From: Thereva unica | Lineage: Eukaryota; Arthropoda; Insecta; Diptera; Therevidae | Assembly (NCBI GenBank): GCA_949987705.1 | Contig: OX465282.1 | Location: 60,695,922 to 60,759,921 of the forward strand | Direction of reading: 5' to 3' | Length of the DNA stretch: 64,000 nucleotides | Part shown: positions 27,961 through 39,557 of the stretch, one piece after another | Position numbering within the stretch: the stretch's first letter is position 1 | Layout of the letters: each line of letters opens with the position of its first letter | Notes under the pieces: generated by a model | Told to the model about the DNA's origin: nothing | What the model saw: only the letters and a program-made list of their open reading frames with translations | Databases searched by the model: none | Position numbers and translations under genes: made by a program

Positions 27961-29266
27961 TATTTCTTTATAATTTTATCATTAGGGTTTTTATGTTCTT
28001 TACTAGTATCAGCGATTTCGTTAACATTTGCTCTTTGCCCAGCCGGGTCAGAAGTTCTATTCTTATGTGTGCAATCTTTCGCTAAATGATCAGTTCGACG
28101 GCATATTGTACAACGTTCTCGACGAGGAGGATCCGGGCAATGTAATGATACATGACCAGTCCTAAAACAGTTATAACATACAACTTGATTTCCATTTTGT
28201 CTTCTAAACTTAATAAATTGATCATCATTTCCGGTAGGTGAGCCAGACCCTAATGTATCCGGCTGAGAAATTCTAATTTTGTTGTTATTGTTGGGCGACA
28301 CTTTAGAAAAGTTCCTACTCTGCCAATGAATACCATTTGTCGTTCTCCCATTCGTTCTCGATTCGTTCCCTCCTATACCTACAAAATCAGTGTATCTCCT
28401 CATGAAGGCTAGTAAATTCGTACATTGGGTAATCAGCATGGTCGATATTGATCTAACGAATTCTTTATCTCTTATTCCTCTCAAAACGTATTTGATAATC
28501 GCAGCATCCGGTAAATTTCCTTTTCTACCCATTGCTAGTCGTCTATAATAAAATTCTTCCATACTCTCATTATATTTTTGTACATTATCAGCCATTTCTA
28601 AATGTATATCGGCCATATTATACTCGCACAGGAAGTCTCTTAGAAACAGTTCCGTGAACTCTTTCCATGTATGGAAGACAGGAGCGCTATCCATCCATAA
28701 CTTCGCAGGTCCCTTTAATTTTGAATGCATTGTAAACAGGACCACTCTATCATCCCAATCATACACATCTTCCAATTGCGATACTTTTTCTATAAATTGT
28801 CTGGATTTTAATGAATGCTTTTCGAATGGATGAAACTCAGGAAGTGTCTCTGTAATATCTCTAACACTGCCGTATGGGTTATGTATTCTTGGACTCGGTA
28901 GTGAAGTAACAATTTGTTGTGCAGGGACATAGATACTGGATTGAATCGCACTCGAAATCGGTGTAACATGTGTACTGGGAATTGTTGTTGGCCAGGACAA
29001 TAATTATGTTGCGATCACATTGTAGCTACTGCAGCATTAGGAGCACTCGTATATTGCGGCATTGAACATATTGTGGTTGTAGGTGGAAAACTAGCAATAT
29101 TGGGGTTTGAAGCAACCTCACTTTCCTGATCTTGCCTATCAAGAAAATACATCTCAAGTCTCTCAATTAAGCTTTGTCTTCGACCCTTTTTGGACAAATT
29201 GTAGTCGTAACACAGCTTTTGCAATTCTTTTACTTTCAGATCTTCTAATCGTTCTCCGTTTTTCAT
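27960..29266 (-). pseudogene. Ty3/gypsy gag with SAP-like N-terminus and two zinc knuckles
   Basis: Two frames. The N-terminal part (29015-29266) starts MKNGERLEDLKVKELQKLCY and continues NLSKKGRRQSLIERLEMYF, matching the SAP DNA-binding motif (Leu-x-Val-xx-Leu-xx-Leu ... Gly ... Leu-Ile-xx-Leu). The main part (27960-29000) carries the gag core (VFHTWKEFTELFLRDFLCEY, MEEFYYRRLAMGRKGNLPD) and two CCHC-type knuckles, CYNCFRTGHVSLHC and CTICRRTDHLAKDC. A frameshift near 29005 separates them. The product would be a nucleocapsid precursor; a SAP motif in gag hints at DNA or chromatin binding. It lies directly downstream of the LTR. Confidence 0.85.
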
Positions 29267-29311
29267 TTCGTCCTCTACAAGGCTTTGGGTGCTATCCCCC
29301 TTCTGATAATC

Positions 29312-29570
29312 TGTCGCGTACAGTTCAGAATAGCGAAGGTTTCTAGTTAAAATTCTCGAAGCTAGAATTGAAATAGTTTATTTAAAATATCCAAAATTTC
29401 ATAAATAATTAAAATTAAACAAAAACTAGATTCTTGTCCTCAAACGTCTTCCCTGCCTGCCTACTTTTTCGGAGAATCCTTAATTAAAATCAACAGCTAC
29501 CCGATATAAAAAAATATCTTCTTCTTTACTTCAGGAAACACTCAATCGTAATAACGTTAAGTGTTTTACT
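29312..29570 (-). repeat. Ty3/gypsy LTR (minus orientation)
   Basis: About 259 bp that match, in inverse orientation, the sequence at 44800-45057. On the minus strand it runs from AGTAAAACACTTAACG to CTGTACGCGACA, and gag starts about 45 bp later. A run GATATAAAAAAATATC could serve as TATA. Confidence 0.85.
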
Positions 29571-29576
29571 TATTAT

Positions 29577-29839
29577 GCTAGGTTTCCACTTGCCATTTTG
29601 AAATTGACAAATGGCCTATTCTTACGTCATTTTAAAAATTCTAAAGTGGAAATAGCGAAAAACTGCCTATAATTGAAGTAACCAACAGCACTAATCATTT
29701 AAATTCTTGGTAAGTCATTGACAAATGCTGTTGGTCAATTCATTTAAAGGCAGTTTTTCGCTATTTCCACTTTAGAATTTTCTAAATGACGTCAGAATAG
29801 GCCATTTGTCAATTTCAAAATGGCAAGTGGAAACCTAGC
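29577..29839. mobile_element. 263-bp MITE with ~92-bp terminal inverted repeats, TSD ATTAT
   Basis: GCTAGGTTTCCACTTGCCAT at the left and its complement at the right. The inverted repeats extend about 92 bp each with few mismatches, leaving an 80-bp loop. ATTAT flanks both sides (29572-29576 and 29840-29844). It abuts the gypsy LTR. Confidence 0.9.
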
Positions 29840-29844
29840 ATTAT

Positions 29845-31059
29845 TCGTTTGACACATTTAAACGTTCCTGTAAAGCTTTCAAATTTCCTAAACACAATTA
29901 CGCCCCGTGTGATTTGCGAGGGGTCGAATAAACCGGTTTTGCTCTACTTACTTATGGCATTGTGTGAATAGGCCCAATTTCCATGAGTGCGCGCAGATGA
30001 CTTACTTTTCTTACCTGCATTATAGTTGGGCCTTTACGCGCAATCATCCGAAAATTGGGAATGCAGAGGACTGTCGGCGCGCTTTCCTCTGTGTATGGCG
30101 GCCTAATGTCTACATAGTAGTAAGCTTGATTTGAAGCCGAGCTGAAGGTCTGGAGGGATGATGAACTTTGTGTTTGATGGCGATGAACTTTGCGTGTGAA
30201 TCCTGAGGTGTTATATGAGTTTGAAAACACCGACAGCAGAAGAAAGTTCCACAATTTAGTTGTTATATCCGTGGTGCTAAGGCCAACCCCAATATGTCCA
30301 TATGGGACTCATACGGACATATCGGGTTCTGCCTTAGTATATTTACAGATATTTGTAAACGAACTTCAAAACAACTAGTTGGGATGTGGGTGTGACCCCT
30401 TCGGTCCACACGATTAACTTCGCTGTATGATGAGAAAATGGAATAAACTGACTTCTTCCAAAATAGTTATACGTTTAGCACTAGTGGGAAATTGATTAGT
30501 ATCAGAACTGATGACAAAGCAATCCCGAGAGAAGCTAGTTCAAATAACTATAATAGTAGTAAATCCACAAGATTTTTCTAGAGAATTTGTTTTTCTTGAA
30601 TGTTAGCAAACAAACATTTCCTCCGTATTTCGTTCGCTACACTAAAGCGGTTGTTCGAATTCATATTGAGCGTGTTGAAGCGCCGGCGCAGTTGATAAAC
30701 TGGGAAGCGAATGACTTCATTTGGAAATTCCAAAGCTTTCCGGAGATATTAGCAAAACTAATCAATGTAAACTACTCGTCAGGCTTGACAAAAAAAAAAA
30801 AAAATTTGGCGGTAACTGCTGAAAACCTGAGATGAACCGCAATTTCCCGAAACTGTATCACGCGTAGAAAACAATTCCTCTTCAAAAAGTGCTGATCCAA
30901 GGTTTGAAAAATTTGTGATGTTTGTAAAGGGTAACGAAATTTTTGCAAAGGTTGTCGTATTTTGACAAGTGATGTTTTGTTGGACCATCTATCGCTGTGC
31001 AGAACCCAAAAAAGATCACTTCGTTTAGAACGGGAGTCATTCCATCGAGTTTATTAGAT
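29845..31059. other. non-coding interval with dispersed repeats
   Basis: Contains GTGTGAATAGGCCC and TTATAGTTGGGCCTT motifs shared with 45.2-45.5 kb, and at 30150-30265 a unit (GATGATGAACTTTGTGTTTG ... TGTTATATGAGTTTGAAAAC) related to 34508-34590 and 60935-61015. A poly(A) run lies at 30788-30803. No gene. Confidence 0.5.
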
Positions 31060-31115
31060 ACTAGCAAAAACCCGCGTGCGTCGCAAAGCCTTTTAATGAA
31101 ACAAAATTATAAGTG
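31060..31115 (+). repeat. terminus shared with the element at 62113
   Basis: ACTAGCAAAAACCCGCGTGC and the following 35 bp match 62113-62165 closely. Followed at 31190-31345 by two tandem copies of a unit with CCCAAGATTTCTTCCCACAT. A right end was not found. Confidence 0.6.
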
Positions 31116-31506
31116 CAAGTCATATATCCTAGTAACCAAATCCTTCAGGAAATCATAACTTCTACATCCGTTCCCAAGTAATCTTGTTGATATGTTACGC
31201 TAGTTAATAAGAATTATTTTATCTTATAACTCCCAAGATTTCTTCCCACATTATTACCCAAGAATTGATCACGTTACGTCTAGTTAATAAGAATTACTTC
31301 ATCTTATGACACCCAAGATTTCTTCCCACATTACTGCGACGTTATGCTGATTTCTCGCGAAGACACATTTTTGAAACTCGAAACCGAAGTGTAGATCTTT
31401 TAATTTGTAATGTACCAAATAATTTTCAGTTTCAGTTTGATCGTCGTGAAATAAAGTCTTAGTTCAGTTAAAGAAAAATCTTTTATTAAATTATATTATA
31501 TATAAT

Positions 31507-33642
31507 TTTTTTGAAGTAAAACTTCTTTAGGGACGTTTGCTTAAAAAAATTTACATGAGAGTGAATCAATTTCATTCGCGTAACGCTCTCACACATGAAA
31601 AATCGTCAGAATTTTCGTATAACGATGGGAAAAGGGGCGGACGGGGTACAAGAGACGATGACACTCGGGGCTGTGTGTGCAACAGTTAAAATACACTCTG
31701 CCTTACTGCATAGATTTTCCCCACAAGGAAAAGTAAACATACAATCATGAATGCTGGAAACCTTCCGAGGAAGTTTGGAAGCATTCTCTTCCGTGCTCTA
31801 GTTCATATTCTTTTTATCCATCCATGTCATTGGATGGAAGACTAAGAATGAAGCTTTTGCGGAAATAAAATTAAAAAAATTCTCTATACCTTCTCTGGGC
31901 AACGAACAGGAAGGCTTCCTTATTCTCAATTTTCCTTGTGGGTCTGGCATGTTAGCTACGTTGTCGCCCAGACTTTGCTTTATCTCATTATAGGAATACA
32001 AATTCACCATTCTGTAGAGGTGAATTATTTCAGATTTTTCTTGTGGTTTGGTTACTGGCCGGGCTTATGCCGCGGACACTTTGGGGTTGACTGACATGTT
32101 GGAAGCGGCTTATACGAGAAGAATTTTCGGCGGTGGTTTGGGTGCTTAGAATACCAAAAGGGAGTGGTGAATTAAATGTGTGAGGTGCTGTTGTTTAAAA
32201 TTGGCACCCTTCCCCTTTGGTGAGATATGCTGGACCTTTCCCCTTTTTAAATTACAATTGCACAAATCGACGAATCGTTTATGCCAAAACATAACACTGT
32301 TGTGAAAATCGTTCCTGATATGTTTTTTGGGTCGCTGATTACGAAAATCAGGGTCCCACAGTCTTAAAATATGGATATGCTTTAAATTCCCCTTTTTAAG
32401 TGTTTTCGCGATAATTTTAATTAATCAAAAACAATCTAATAAAATACATTTTTTGCAACATTTATATTTAAAAGTGGTTGATTTATAACAAAGCAAATTT
32501 TATGATAAGGGATAATAGTAAAGGGCTGAAACTATCCCTACATCGTCTGAAAATATAAAGGTTTGTAAAAAATGTTTTTTCAACTTTATGCTTCGAATTC
32601 GGTTTAATCAGCCAAAATAAATTATTTTCAACTACGCCTAGAAAGAAGAATTTGAAAAAAGGTTGATTGCATATCTTTTTGCTCCCTTTAAAATTAATTG
32701 GCTCCCTAAAAGATTGTATGGGACGAAGTAATCAGGTAATTGGCTAGGTGGCCATAAAGGGTGCCAATACCATACTCAAGTAGACTGGCTCTCGTTCGCG
32801 TAGGTAAAGCTGCTCGCGTAGGTAAAGCTTCATTGTATGTGGTTGGCGGACTGCTTGGTAAAACAATACCTGGGTTTGGAATAGTCTATGCCGATGCGGA
32901 TGCAATTATTAATGATCATGAATGTAGCGGGAGCGGAGCATGCATACAGCAGGTGACATATCCAAGCATACATGCGTTCAATTCGTTGATAAATAATATA
33001 GAAGTGTGTGTATTCAAATGCGACCTGGCGGAATATTCAAATGCGACCTGGTCGGACTACTTTTAACTTTTTCTGTAATGCCGCATTCGAAATAGCACAC
33101 ACAAGTATACACAACAAACACATGCACCTTGCATGCACTCGTTACTTAGATTTTCGGGCTATGTGTGAAAGCCGGGACAGAAAAAAACCATGCAATTTTA
33201 TGAACCTCTGAATGCAATGCATGTGCATATGTCACCAGCTTACTTCCCTGAGGCGAATGTTTAGATTTTCGTGCCTGTGGCGGTAGTTTCCATGCCTGTG
33301 GTGGAAGCGTGCATACCCGTGTAGGATGCGCACTTATATGCTATACGTACTAGGTGCACCGCGTGTATGCTTTTAAGAAAATTAGCCAATAAAAATTATT
33401 TTTACTCGGTTACTTTTAGGTTTTAATGTAAATAGAAATTCATAAATATGTATTTTCAAATAGTATTTGTATCAAGTCCGTCAGTAGAATCGTCACTATT
33501 CTTCCTGCATCTGTCGTTGGTCTGAATTTTCTCAAGCGTACTATAGATCCGACAGACTTTCCACTATATCTATTGCATATTACTAGCCGTTGGGCACAAA
33601 AGTTTTACTTCTAAAGTGTGGTCTTAAGCACACTCATATTTT
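31507..33642 (-). mobile_element. unnamed ~2.1-kb element, copy A (inverse of copy at 45.7 kb)
   Basis: Reads as the reverse complement of 45672-47500 over most of its length, with indels. Ends are TTGAAGTAAAACTTC at the left and CTTAAGCACACTC at the right. Both ends carry a GAAGTAAAACTT motif in inverted orientation. Small ORFs (31798, 32761, 33008) show no family. Non-autonomous DNA transposon is the best guess. Confidence 0.75.
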
Positions 33643-34620
33643 TTTTTTATATATCAGTGGCGGTTCGTAAGATTCAAGATAAGGGAAGCAATGCGCAAGG
33701 CGAACGATAAAAGTAAAAGAAACTGAAAAATAACTTATAGTGGAGTCAGATAAGCAAAACAAAAGGAATTGTTTGCAGTCTAAAAAATTTCTGTAAGTTT
33801 CCGGCCATTTTGTGAATAATTTATCATTTTGGTCGTTCTATTTAAATATAGATGCGTATATCGCGGTATGTGTAGGTCCGAAAAAGCCAAAAAATAGAGG
33901 CTGTTCGTTATGATATTGGCTATTAGCGGTTAAAATATGACATTTTTATATGTACACATAAATTTTAGTTCTTTGTTTTTAACATTTTTTTCAATGAACT
34001 TATACTATATAAACACTAACTGGTTAGAATTTCGGGTCAAAATATCTTATACAAGTCCCAAAAATTGATTTCAAATTTAAAAATTTATTGCCCTTTAGTT
34101 TTTGTGCATCGTATCGTATGAGATTTTTTCTCTTTTAAAAGGTAGTATTATTTTATGATGATGAACAAGAAAAATTTTCAAACTTCAAAAAAGTGAAAAA
34201 AAAAATTGTTGTCTGTAAGGAGGGTTTACGGACGATAGTTTAACGTGACAACGTCATGAGAAAACATTGATGAAATGATTGCATACTTTTATGAATAAAA
34301 TTGAATCATTTATATTAAATTATCATTATTTTGTATGGATTTTTTTTTTATGTGGTAGTGCTAAGCTCAGGAGTCACCCTTTGTACTACTAGTCCGTCAT
34401 GTCATTTGTCACGTCATGGTGCAATGTCTAGCAGTAAGCTTAGTACGGGGGAGGGGTGGGGGGAATAGGTTAGGGATTATAAAGGTACGGGAGGGTATTG
34501 AAGAAGGTGGTGATGAACCCTGCGTTTGAACTCTTGGATGTTGTAGGAGCTCGGAAATACCGACTGCGAGAGATAACAATGTGTAGTAACAAATTCATTT
34601 GCAGCTTTTATACATGTCTG
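33643..34620. other. AT-rich interval with one G-rich tract
   Basis: No gene. Starts with CAGTGGCGGTTCGTAAG, which resembles a hAT end but has no partner. A GGGGGAGGGGTGGGGGG tract at about 34446-34462 could form a quadruplex. A copy of the 30.2/60.9-kb repeat lies at 34508-34590. Confidence 0.4.
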
Positions 34621-34624
34621 ATAT

Positions 34625-36247
34625 TTAACTTCTTGCAATCTGTGTTATTCTGTTAAGGATAGGTCGATGATAGGAAAAGTATGAAATGAATGGGAGTGTT
34701 TCAAGTGTAATGTACCTTGAAAAAGTCAAATCGAGGGTTGTTCCTCTCAGCGTTGTTGACTTAGTAACATCTGATGTGCATTCGAGATTGTACATATCCT
34801 TCATGAATTTGAGGAATATATCATCATTTTTCACGTTTGTGTGGAAGTCGCCACAAAGAAGAATTGGTACATTGGTATCAACTTGCATGATCGGATGCAC
34901 ATACTGCCTGTTATGCACGTACGGAAAGAGTGCTTGGTGCGGCAATACACTAATGTTTGAGACACTTCCCAGTGGGAAAAATTGGGAGCGATGCACAGGG
35001 GAGTGTACTTGGAGCACTCTCAAGGGAGCTTTCTTGGAGTTTTCATAAATTTTATATAAAAAAAGAAAACGGGCAATTATGCTCATGCCCATAAAATGTG
35101 ACATTAGCAAACTCAATAGCCCGGCTCTCGTTCGATACGGAGGACAAGCAGCTTTGGAAGTTGAGAGTTTTGTTGGGGGACTGCTTTGGTAAAGCCACTC
35201 TCGGGCTTGGAAAGAAAAAGGCAATTGCAAAAGATAAACAAAACAAAAGTTTTTCGATACCGGATTACATACCCACAGGCGCCCATGAATATTTCTTTTT
35301 TAAAAAGCTTTTTTATAATGTTCTAACAACGCGTTTTTGGGAGCTTAAAAACGTATGCTCCCTCGCAATGACATGCAATGTTAAAAAGAATATAGAACGG
35401 GTATGGCAACGGGAGCACTCTATGCTCCTTTTGGAGTGCTCCAAGATGGCTCTTGGAGCACTCTTTTTTCCCACTGGGTTGCTCCAGGATGAATATACAC
35501 TGCGCCAAGTGCAACTTTAAACGTTGTATCAGCAGTGAAGCATGTAATTTCAGCCAAGCAGACCTCGCCTGTGTTTCTGATGAGACGAGTTGTGTCCGAC
35601 AATTCAACGTGGAGAACTTTGGCCGTGGATGTTGATGTTAATTTTCTATAGATTGCCACTCCACCAGCTGCGTTTGTATCAGAATCCGATCGATTATTCT
35701 GCCTGGTTATACATTCATAATAATTGATTGGAACTGGATCAAAATTGTCACGCATCCACGTTTCAGTCAATACCAAATAATCCGATCTTGGTATCACGGG
35801 ATCCATTTCAATATCGGCGAAGTGCGCAGACAAACTCTGAACATTAAGGTTTGTCACTACAGTTTTCCCAGCGTTGTTACCGTCATCACAAAATTTCACT
35901 GCTTTCGAAGTGATTGTTTGAAGGGCGTGTCCACGGAGTCGAATGTATTCGTTACGGACAACTCGCGTAGTCTGTGAGTCGTTCCCATCCCGTCCGTGTT
36001 TGAAGATAAAAGGCGCTTCTTTTTCCGTGATGATGTGCAAGCCGTCTATATTCGTTACCCGACTCAGCGCCACGTACACCAACTGTTGTGGTTGCTCCGA
36101 GGAGTATTTATAAACAATAACAGTAAACGTCCCACCTTGCGACTTGTGAATGGTAAAAGCACAAGCAGGAACGCAAGGAAACTGTTTTCGTTTGCATTTC
36201 ACAGTTTTCGTCAGTGTAATGTTCACTATTTTCTTATACACCGGCAC
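34625..36247 (-). pseudogene. Helentron (Helitron-type) helicase C-terminus plus AP-endonuclease domain
   Basis: The minus strand starts in Pif1-type helicase motif V (PACAFTIHKSQGGTF) and VI (LVYVALSRVTNIDGLHIIT), then a linker and an apurinic-endonuclease-like domain: LNVQSLSAHFADIEMD, YLVLTETWMRDNFD, ALGAVYIHPGA, then after an insertion NVPILLCGDFHTNV and LRGTTLDLTFSR. A helicase followed by this endonuclease is diagnostic of Helentron/Helitron2 elements. The Rep domain and most of the helicase are missing upstream of 36250. The insertion at 34968-35478 splits the endonuclease after GA. Asp-Phe-His in place of the usual Asp-Phe-Asn in the GDFN motif is a likely further lesion. Confidence 0.88.
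34968..35478. mobile_element. 511-bp non-autonomous element, TIR CCCAGTGGGAAAA, TT duplication
   Basis: CCCAGTGGGAAAA at 34968 and TTTTCCCACTGGG ending 35478. TT at 34966-34967 and 35479-35480; discounting it restores an uninterrupted Helentron endonuclease frame. GGAGCACTC and its complement occur repeatedly near both ends (about 35012-35030 and 35408-35464). Confidence 0.85.
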
Positions 36248-36620
36248 CCAGTTAGGAGACAGAGTGTTTGGCTTGCTTTGCTTATTGTTGACAATTTGAC
36301 AAATTTAATTTAATTAAATATTGACAATTTTAATCAAATTTTTAAGACTACTACAATCAAATTTTTAAAATTACTACGGGACATAACGGGACAATGAGTC
36401 ATCATTTTTCGTGCATGCAGCCGGCGCGGCGTTCATCGTTTTAATAGACGTTGTCACGTCAAAAATCGAATTTATTCGTTGATATTTTCAAAAGAGTTTC
36501 CCTGCTAGCGGGCGTTTTGCGCCTTTTTTCAGATTCTGTTGATAATTAAAGCGCCCAAAGAAAAGCCGTTGAAAAACTACAACTATTACCTTCATCTCAT
36601 TTAATTTTTCATACATTCAT
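36248..36620. other. unassigned interval
   Basis: Upstream remnant of the Helentron and the 3' flank of the LINE. A GC-rich hairpin-like GGGCGTTTTGCGCC lies near 36510. No gene. Confidence 0.4.
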
Positions 36621-36629
36621 TGTGCTCCT

Positions 36630-39557
36630 TTAATCCCTCATAGGACATAGGGCGGAAACAATTGCCCTCCATCGGACTTTGTTTTGCGCGACAGCTCTCA
36701 GCTCCGACCAGGATCTCCCAGTTGTTGCGGCTTCTGCTAGTAGGGTTCTCCTCCACGTTGTCCTAGGTCTTCCGACTCGACGGGTTCCTTGCGGATTCCA
36801 GTCGAGGGCCTGTTTGGCTAGATTTTCGTTTTCGCGTCGCAAGGTGTGGCCAACCAATTCCATTTCCTTCGCCTGATTTGGTCGTCTATCCTTTCTTGGC
36901 CGGCACGGCGCCATAGTTCTTCGTTAGAAATTCTATCCTGGCAGCGGATTTTTAGGATACGACGCAGGCATCTGTTGACGAAGACTTAGGCGCCCTGTGA
37001 TGAATTGGGTGACTTTCCATGTTTCGCAACCGTATAAAAGTACTGCCTTCACTTTGGAGTTGAACAGCCGCAATTTGGTGTTAGTTGAGATCTCCATTGA
37101 TCTCCATATGCGGAACAGGCATGCATATGCGCCTCGTGCTTTATTTATTCTGGAACTGACATCTTCTTCTGCACCGACATTTTCGGTAATAATACTACCG
37201 AGGTAGCAGAACTTATCGACCAGTTTCCACGTCACGGTTATTCAGCGCAGTCCGTTCAATGGAGTTTGCATTTATCCGCATTTCTTTAGTTATAGTTGGA
37301 TTTAGCCTTAAGCCTGCTGGACTACTTTCTGTTGCCAAATTGTTAATCATGTTTTTGAGGTCCTGGTGTCTGTGGGCCAGCAAACAGATATCATCTGCGT
37401 AGTCGAGATCCTTAAGGCGGTCTAACAAACCCCATTGTATGCCACCTGTTCTACTATCTAGAGCGCCGACAAGGATGTCATTTATTACTATAAGAAATAG
37501 TAAAGGCGAGAGTAGGCATCCTTGTCGTACTCCTGAGCTCACCTCGAAGCTGTTGGATAATTTTCCATTATGGAGAACTCTGCATTTGGAATTGTTATAT
37601 AGGGCTTTTATCAATTCCATTATTTTATCAGGCAGTCCCCGTCGCACATACGTCAATATTCCACATTTACGCGGCCAAAATTGAATTTTAAAAACTTACG
37701 GTAAACACATAAAATAGCACATGCAGAGTTAGAAGACAGTTCCAAGAATCCTAACTGACCCCCAACACCTACCTACGATACACCCCGACCGCATTCAGGT
37801 AGTCGGTACTTGACCGTCAACCCGTGCGCTCGTTTTTGCTGCTTAAAGTTACAAACACAACAAAAGTGACAACATTAATATTTTTTTTTTCTGTGTCAGT
37901 TTTTGAAGTGAAAGTGATGGATTCCAATAACACAGGTATGGATCTTTATTTTTATTATTATTTACTTACCCAAAATGCTCAATTCGAATAATTTGGGGGT
38001 TTCAAACACATGGGTTGTTTTAAGACAAATTTTGAAGTAATTTTGAACTTTAAAGGTCAATTTGTTGTATTTCTCGATGAGATACGATCATCATTCTTTT
38101 TTTATTTGAAACTACAATCCTTTGACTAAAAGAAAATACAAAAACCAGTTGCGGAAGAGTGCGGATGACAAAACGGGGGACCTTTTATACCATTAAGATT
38201 TTATATGAAAAAATAACCATTTTTTTTTATTTTGTGTGTATTTATTTTGATTGAATACATTTTTTACCTTAATTTATGTTTTTTTTACCTTAATTTATGA
38301 TTTTTTACCTTAATTTACAAAATAATTTAACTAAATAAAAACAAATAGTCTTATGAGATATTTAATATCATGTAGACGTGATATACGTAAACAAATAATT
38401 TTGGCCGCGTAAATGTAGAATATTGACGTATGTGCGTCGCCGTAGTGCCTGCCATATAAAGCTCCTATTGACCGAGTCGAACGCTTTCTCATAATCTACG
38501 AAAGCAAGGTAAAGGGGGGATCGGAATTCAGTAGACTGCTCCACTATTATTCGTAAGGTGTTGATATGATCAATACATGCCCTTCCTGAATCCGGCCTGC
38601 TGCCTCCTAAGCGTTCGATCTACTGCCTCACTTATCCTAGATAGTAATATATGGGACAAAATTTTGCCCACTGTAGATAGTAAACAGATGCCTCTCCAAT
38701 TGTCGCATATTGTTAGGACCCCCTTTTTTGGTATTTTGACTATGATACCTTCCGTCCAATCCTCCGGAAAGGTACAGGTGTTCCATGCTATTTCCAGGAT
38801 TGGTTGAAGCGCATCTGCTATGAGGCTTGAATCGGCTTTCAACAATTCTGGCGGGATGCCATCTTTCCCAGCTGCTTTACCATTGGCCATCGCATGAATT
38901 GCGGTTACTATTTCCGTCTTGGATGGGGCTCGGGTGGTGATTCTTATTGGCTGTGCATTGTTGCTGGTTTACTGAGGTTCCTGTGTAAATGAACCATTCA
39001 GGGCGGCGAAGAAGTAATCTCTCCATCTTTGGAGCTGCTCCTCGTCGCTGGCACAGCAGCCTTCCATCCGCAGTCTTAACGGCATGCTTTTTAGTAGAGT
39101 GCTTTCCCGTGAGCTGTTTAGTAATTTGGTACAGCACCGTACTGTTGCCTGTGTTTGCCGCGTTTTCCGCTTTTTCTGCGAGCTCATTTATCTGCTGCCT
39201 TTTATCACGCCTGACACTTCTCTTTACCTCCCGGTGTAATTGGGAGTACTCCCATTCCAGTTGGTAACGTCTTTCGGGGTCGCTTGTAGAGTTTACGTTA
39301 TTTTTTAGGGCTCTCCTGCGTTCTATTTTTTGCCAGGTTGTGTCCGAGATCCAGTGTTGCTGGTTTCTTTGGACATAACCGATGCTCATTTCCGCAGCCG
39401 CCAATATTGCGCCCTTTGTCCTACTCCACAGCTCTTCAATATTTGTGTCGTCAGAAACGTTGTGCTGGTTTTAATATTTGTTGTAGGTTTCCAGCAAATT
39501 CCCGCTTTTTAACGCTCTCCCGCAGAAGGTCTACGTTGAACCGTCTACGGTTTATAG
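36630..39557 (-). pseudogene. RTE-like LINE ORF2 relic (RT to C-terminus), multiple lesions
   Basis: On the minus strand: linker (YQLEWEYSQLHREVKRSVRR, 38877-39404), RT start (MANGKAAGKDGIPPELLKA, GIIVKIPKKGVLTICDNWRG), YEKAFDSVNRSFIWQALRRR, then after a 790-bp insertion GLPDKIMELIKALYNNSKC, SSGVRQGCLLSPLLFL, LDYADDICLLAHRHQDL (catalytic YADD), and a C-terminal ELVGHTLRRENENLAKQAL and RRVGRPRTTWRRTL. The C-terminal GHTLRR/GRPRTTWRR pair is typical of RTE-type LINEs. The endonuclease is missing because a hAT end begins at 39558. Frameshifts occur near 38575, 38900 and 37220. Confidence 0.85.
37645..38434. mobile_element. 790-bp Transib-like non-autonomous element, TSD CGTCG
   Basis: TIRs of about 37 bp starting CACATACGTCAATATTC, with TTTACGCGGCCAAAATT further in. 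5-bp duplication CGTCG at 37640-37644 and 38435-38439. Removing it restores the LINE RT frame (QALRRR to GLPDK). A CAC terminus with a 5-bp CGNCG target is the Transib signature. No ORF of note; low-complexity TTTACC repeats near 38260-38320. Confidence 0.75.

Noticed and set aside
32761..33066. 101-codon ORF in element A
   Set aside because: No recognisable domain, and copy B does not keep the frame.
36933..37235. Separate small genes along 36.6-39.4 kb minus strand
   Set aside because: They are consecutive pieces of one LINE ORF2 split by frameshifts and an insertion.
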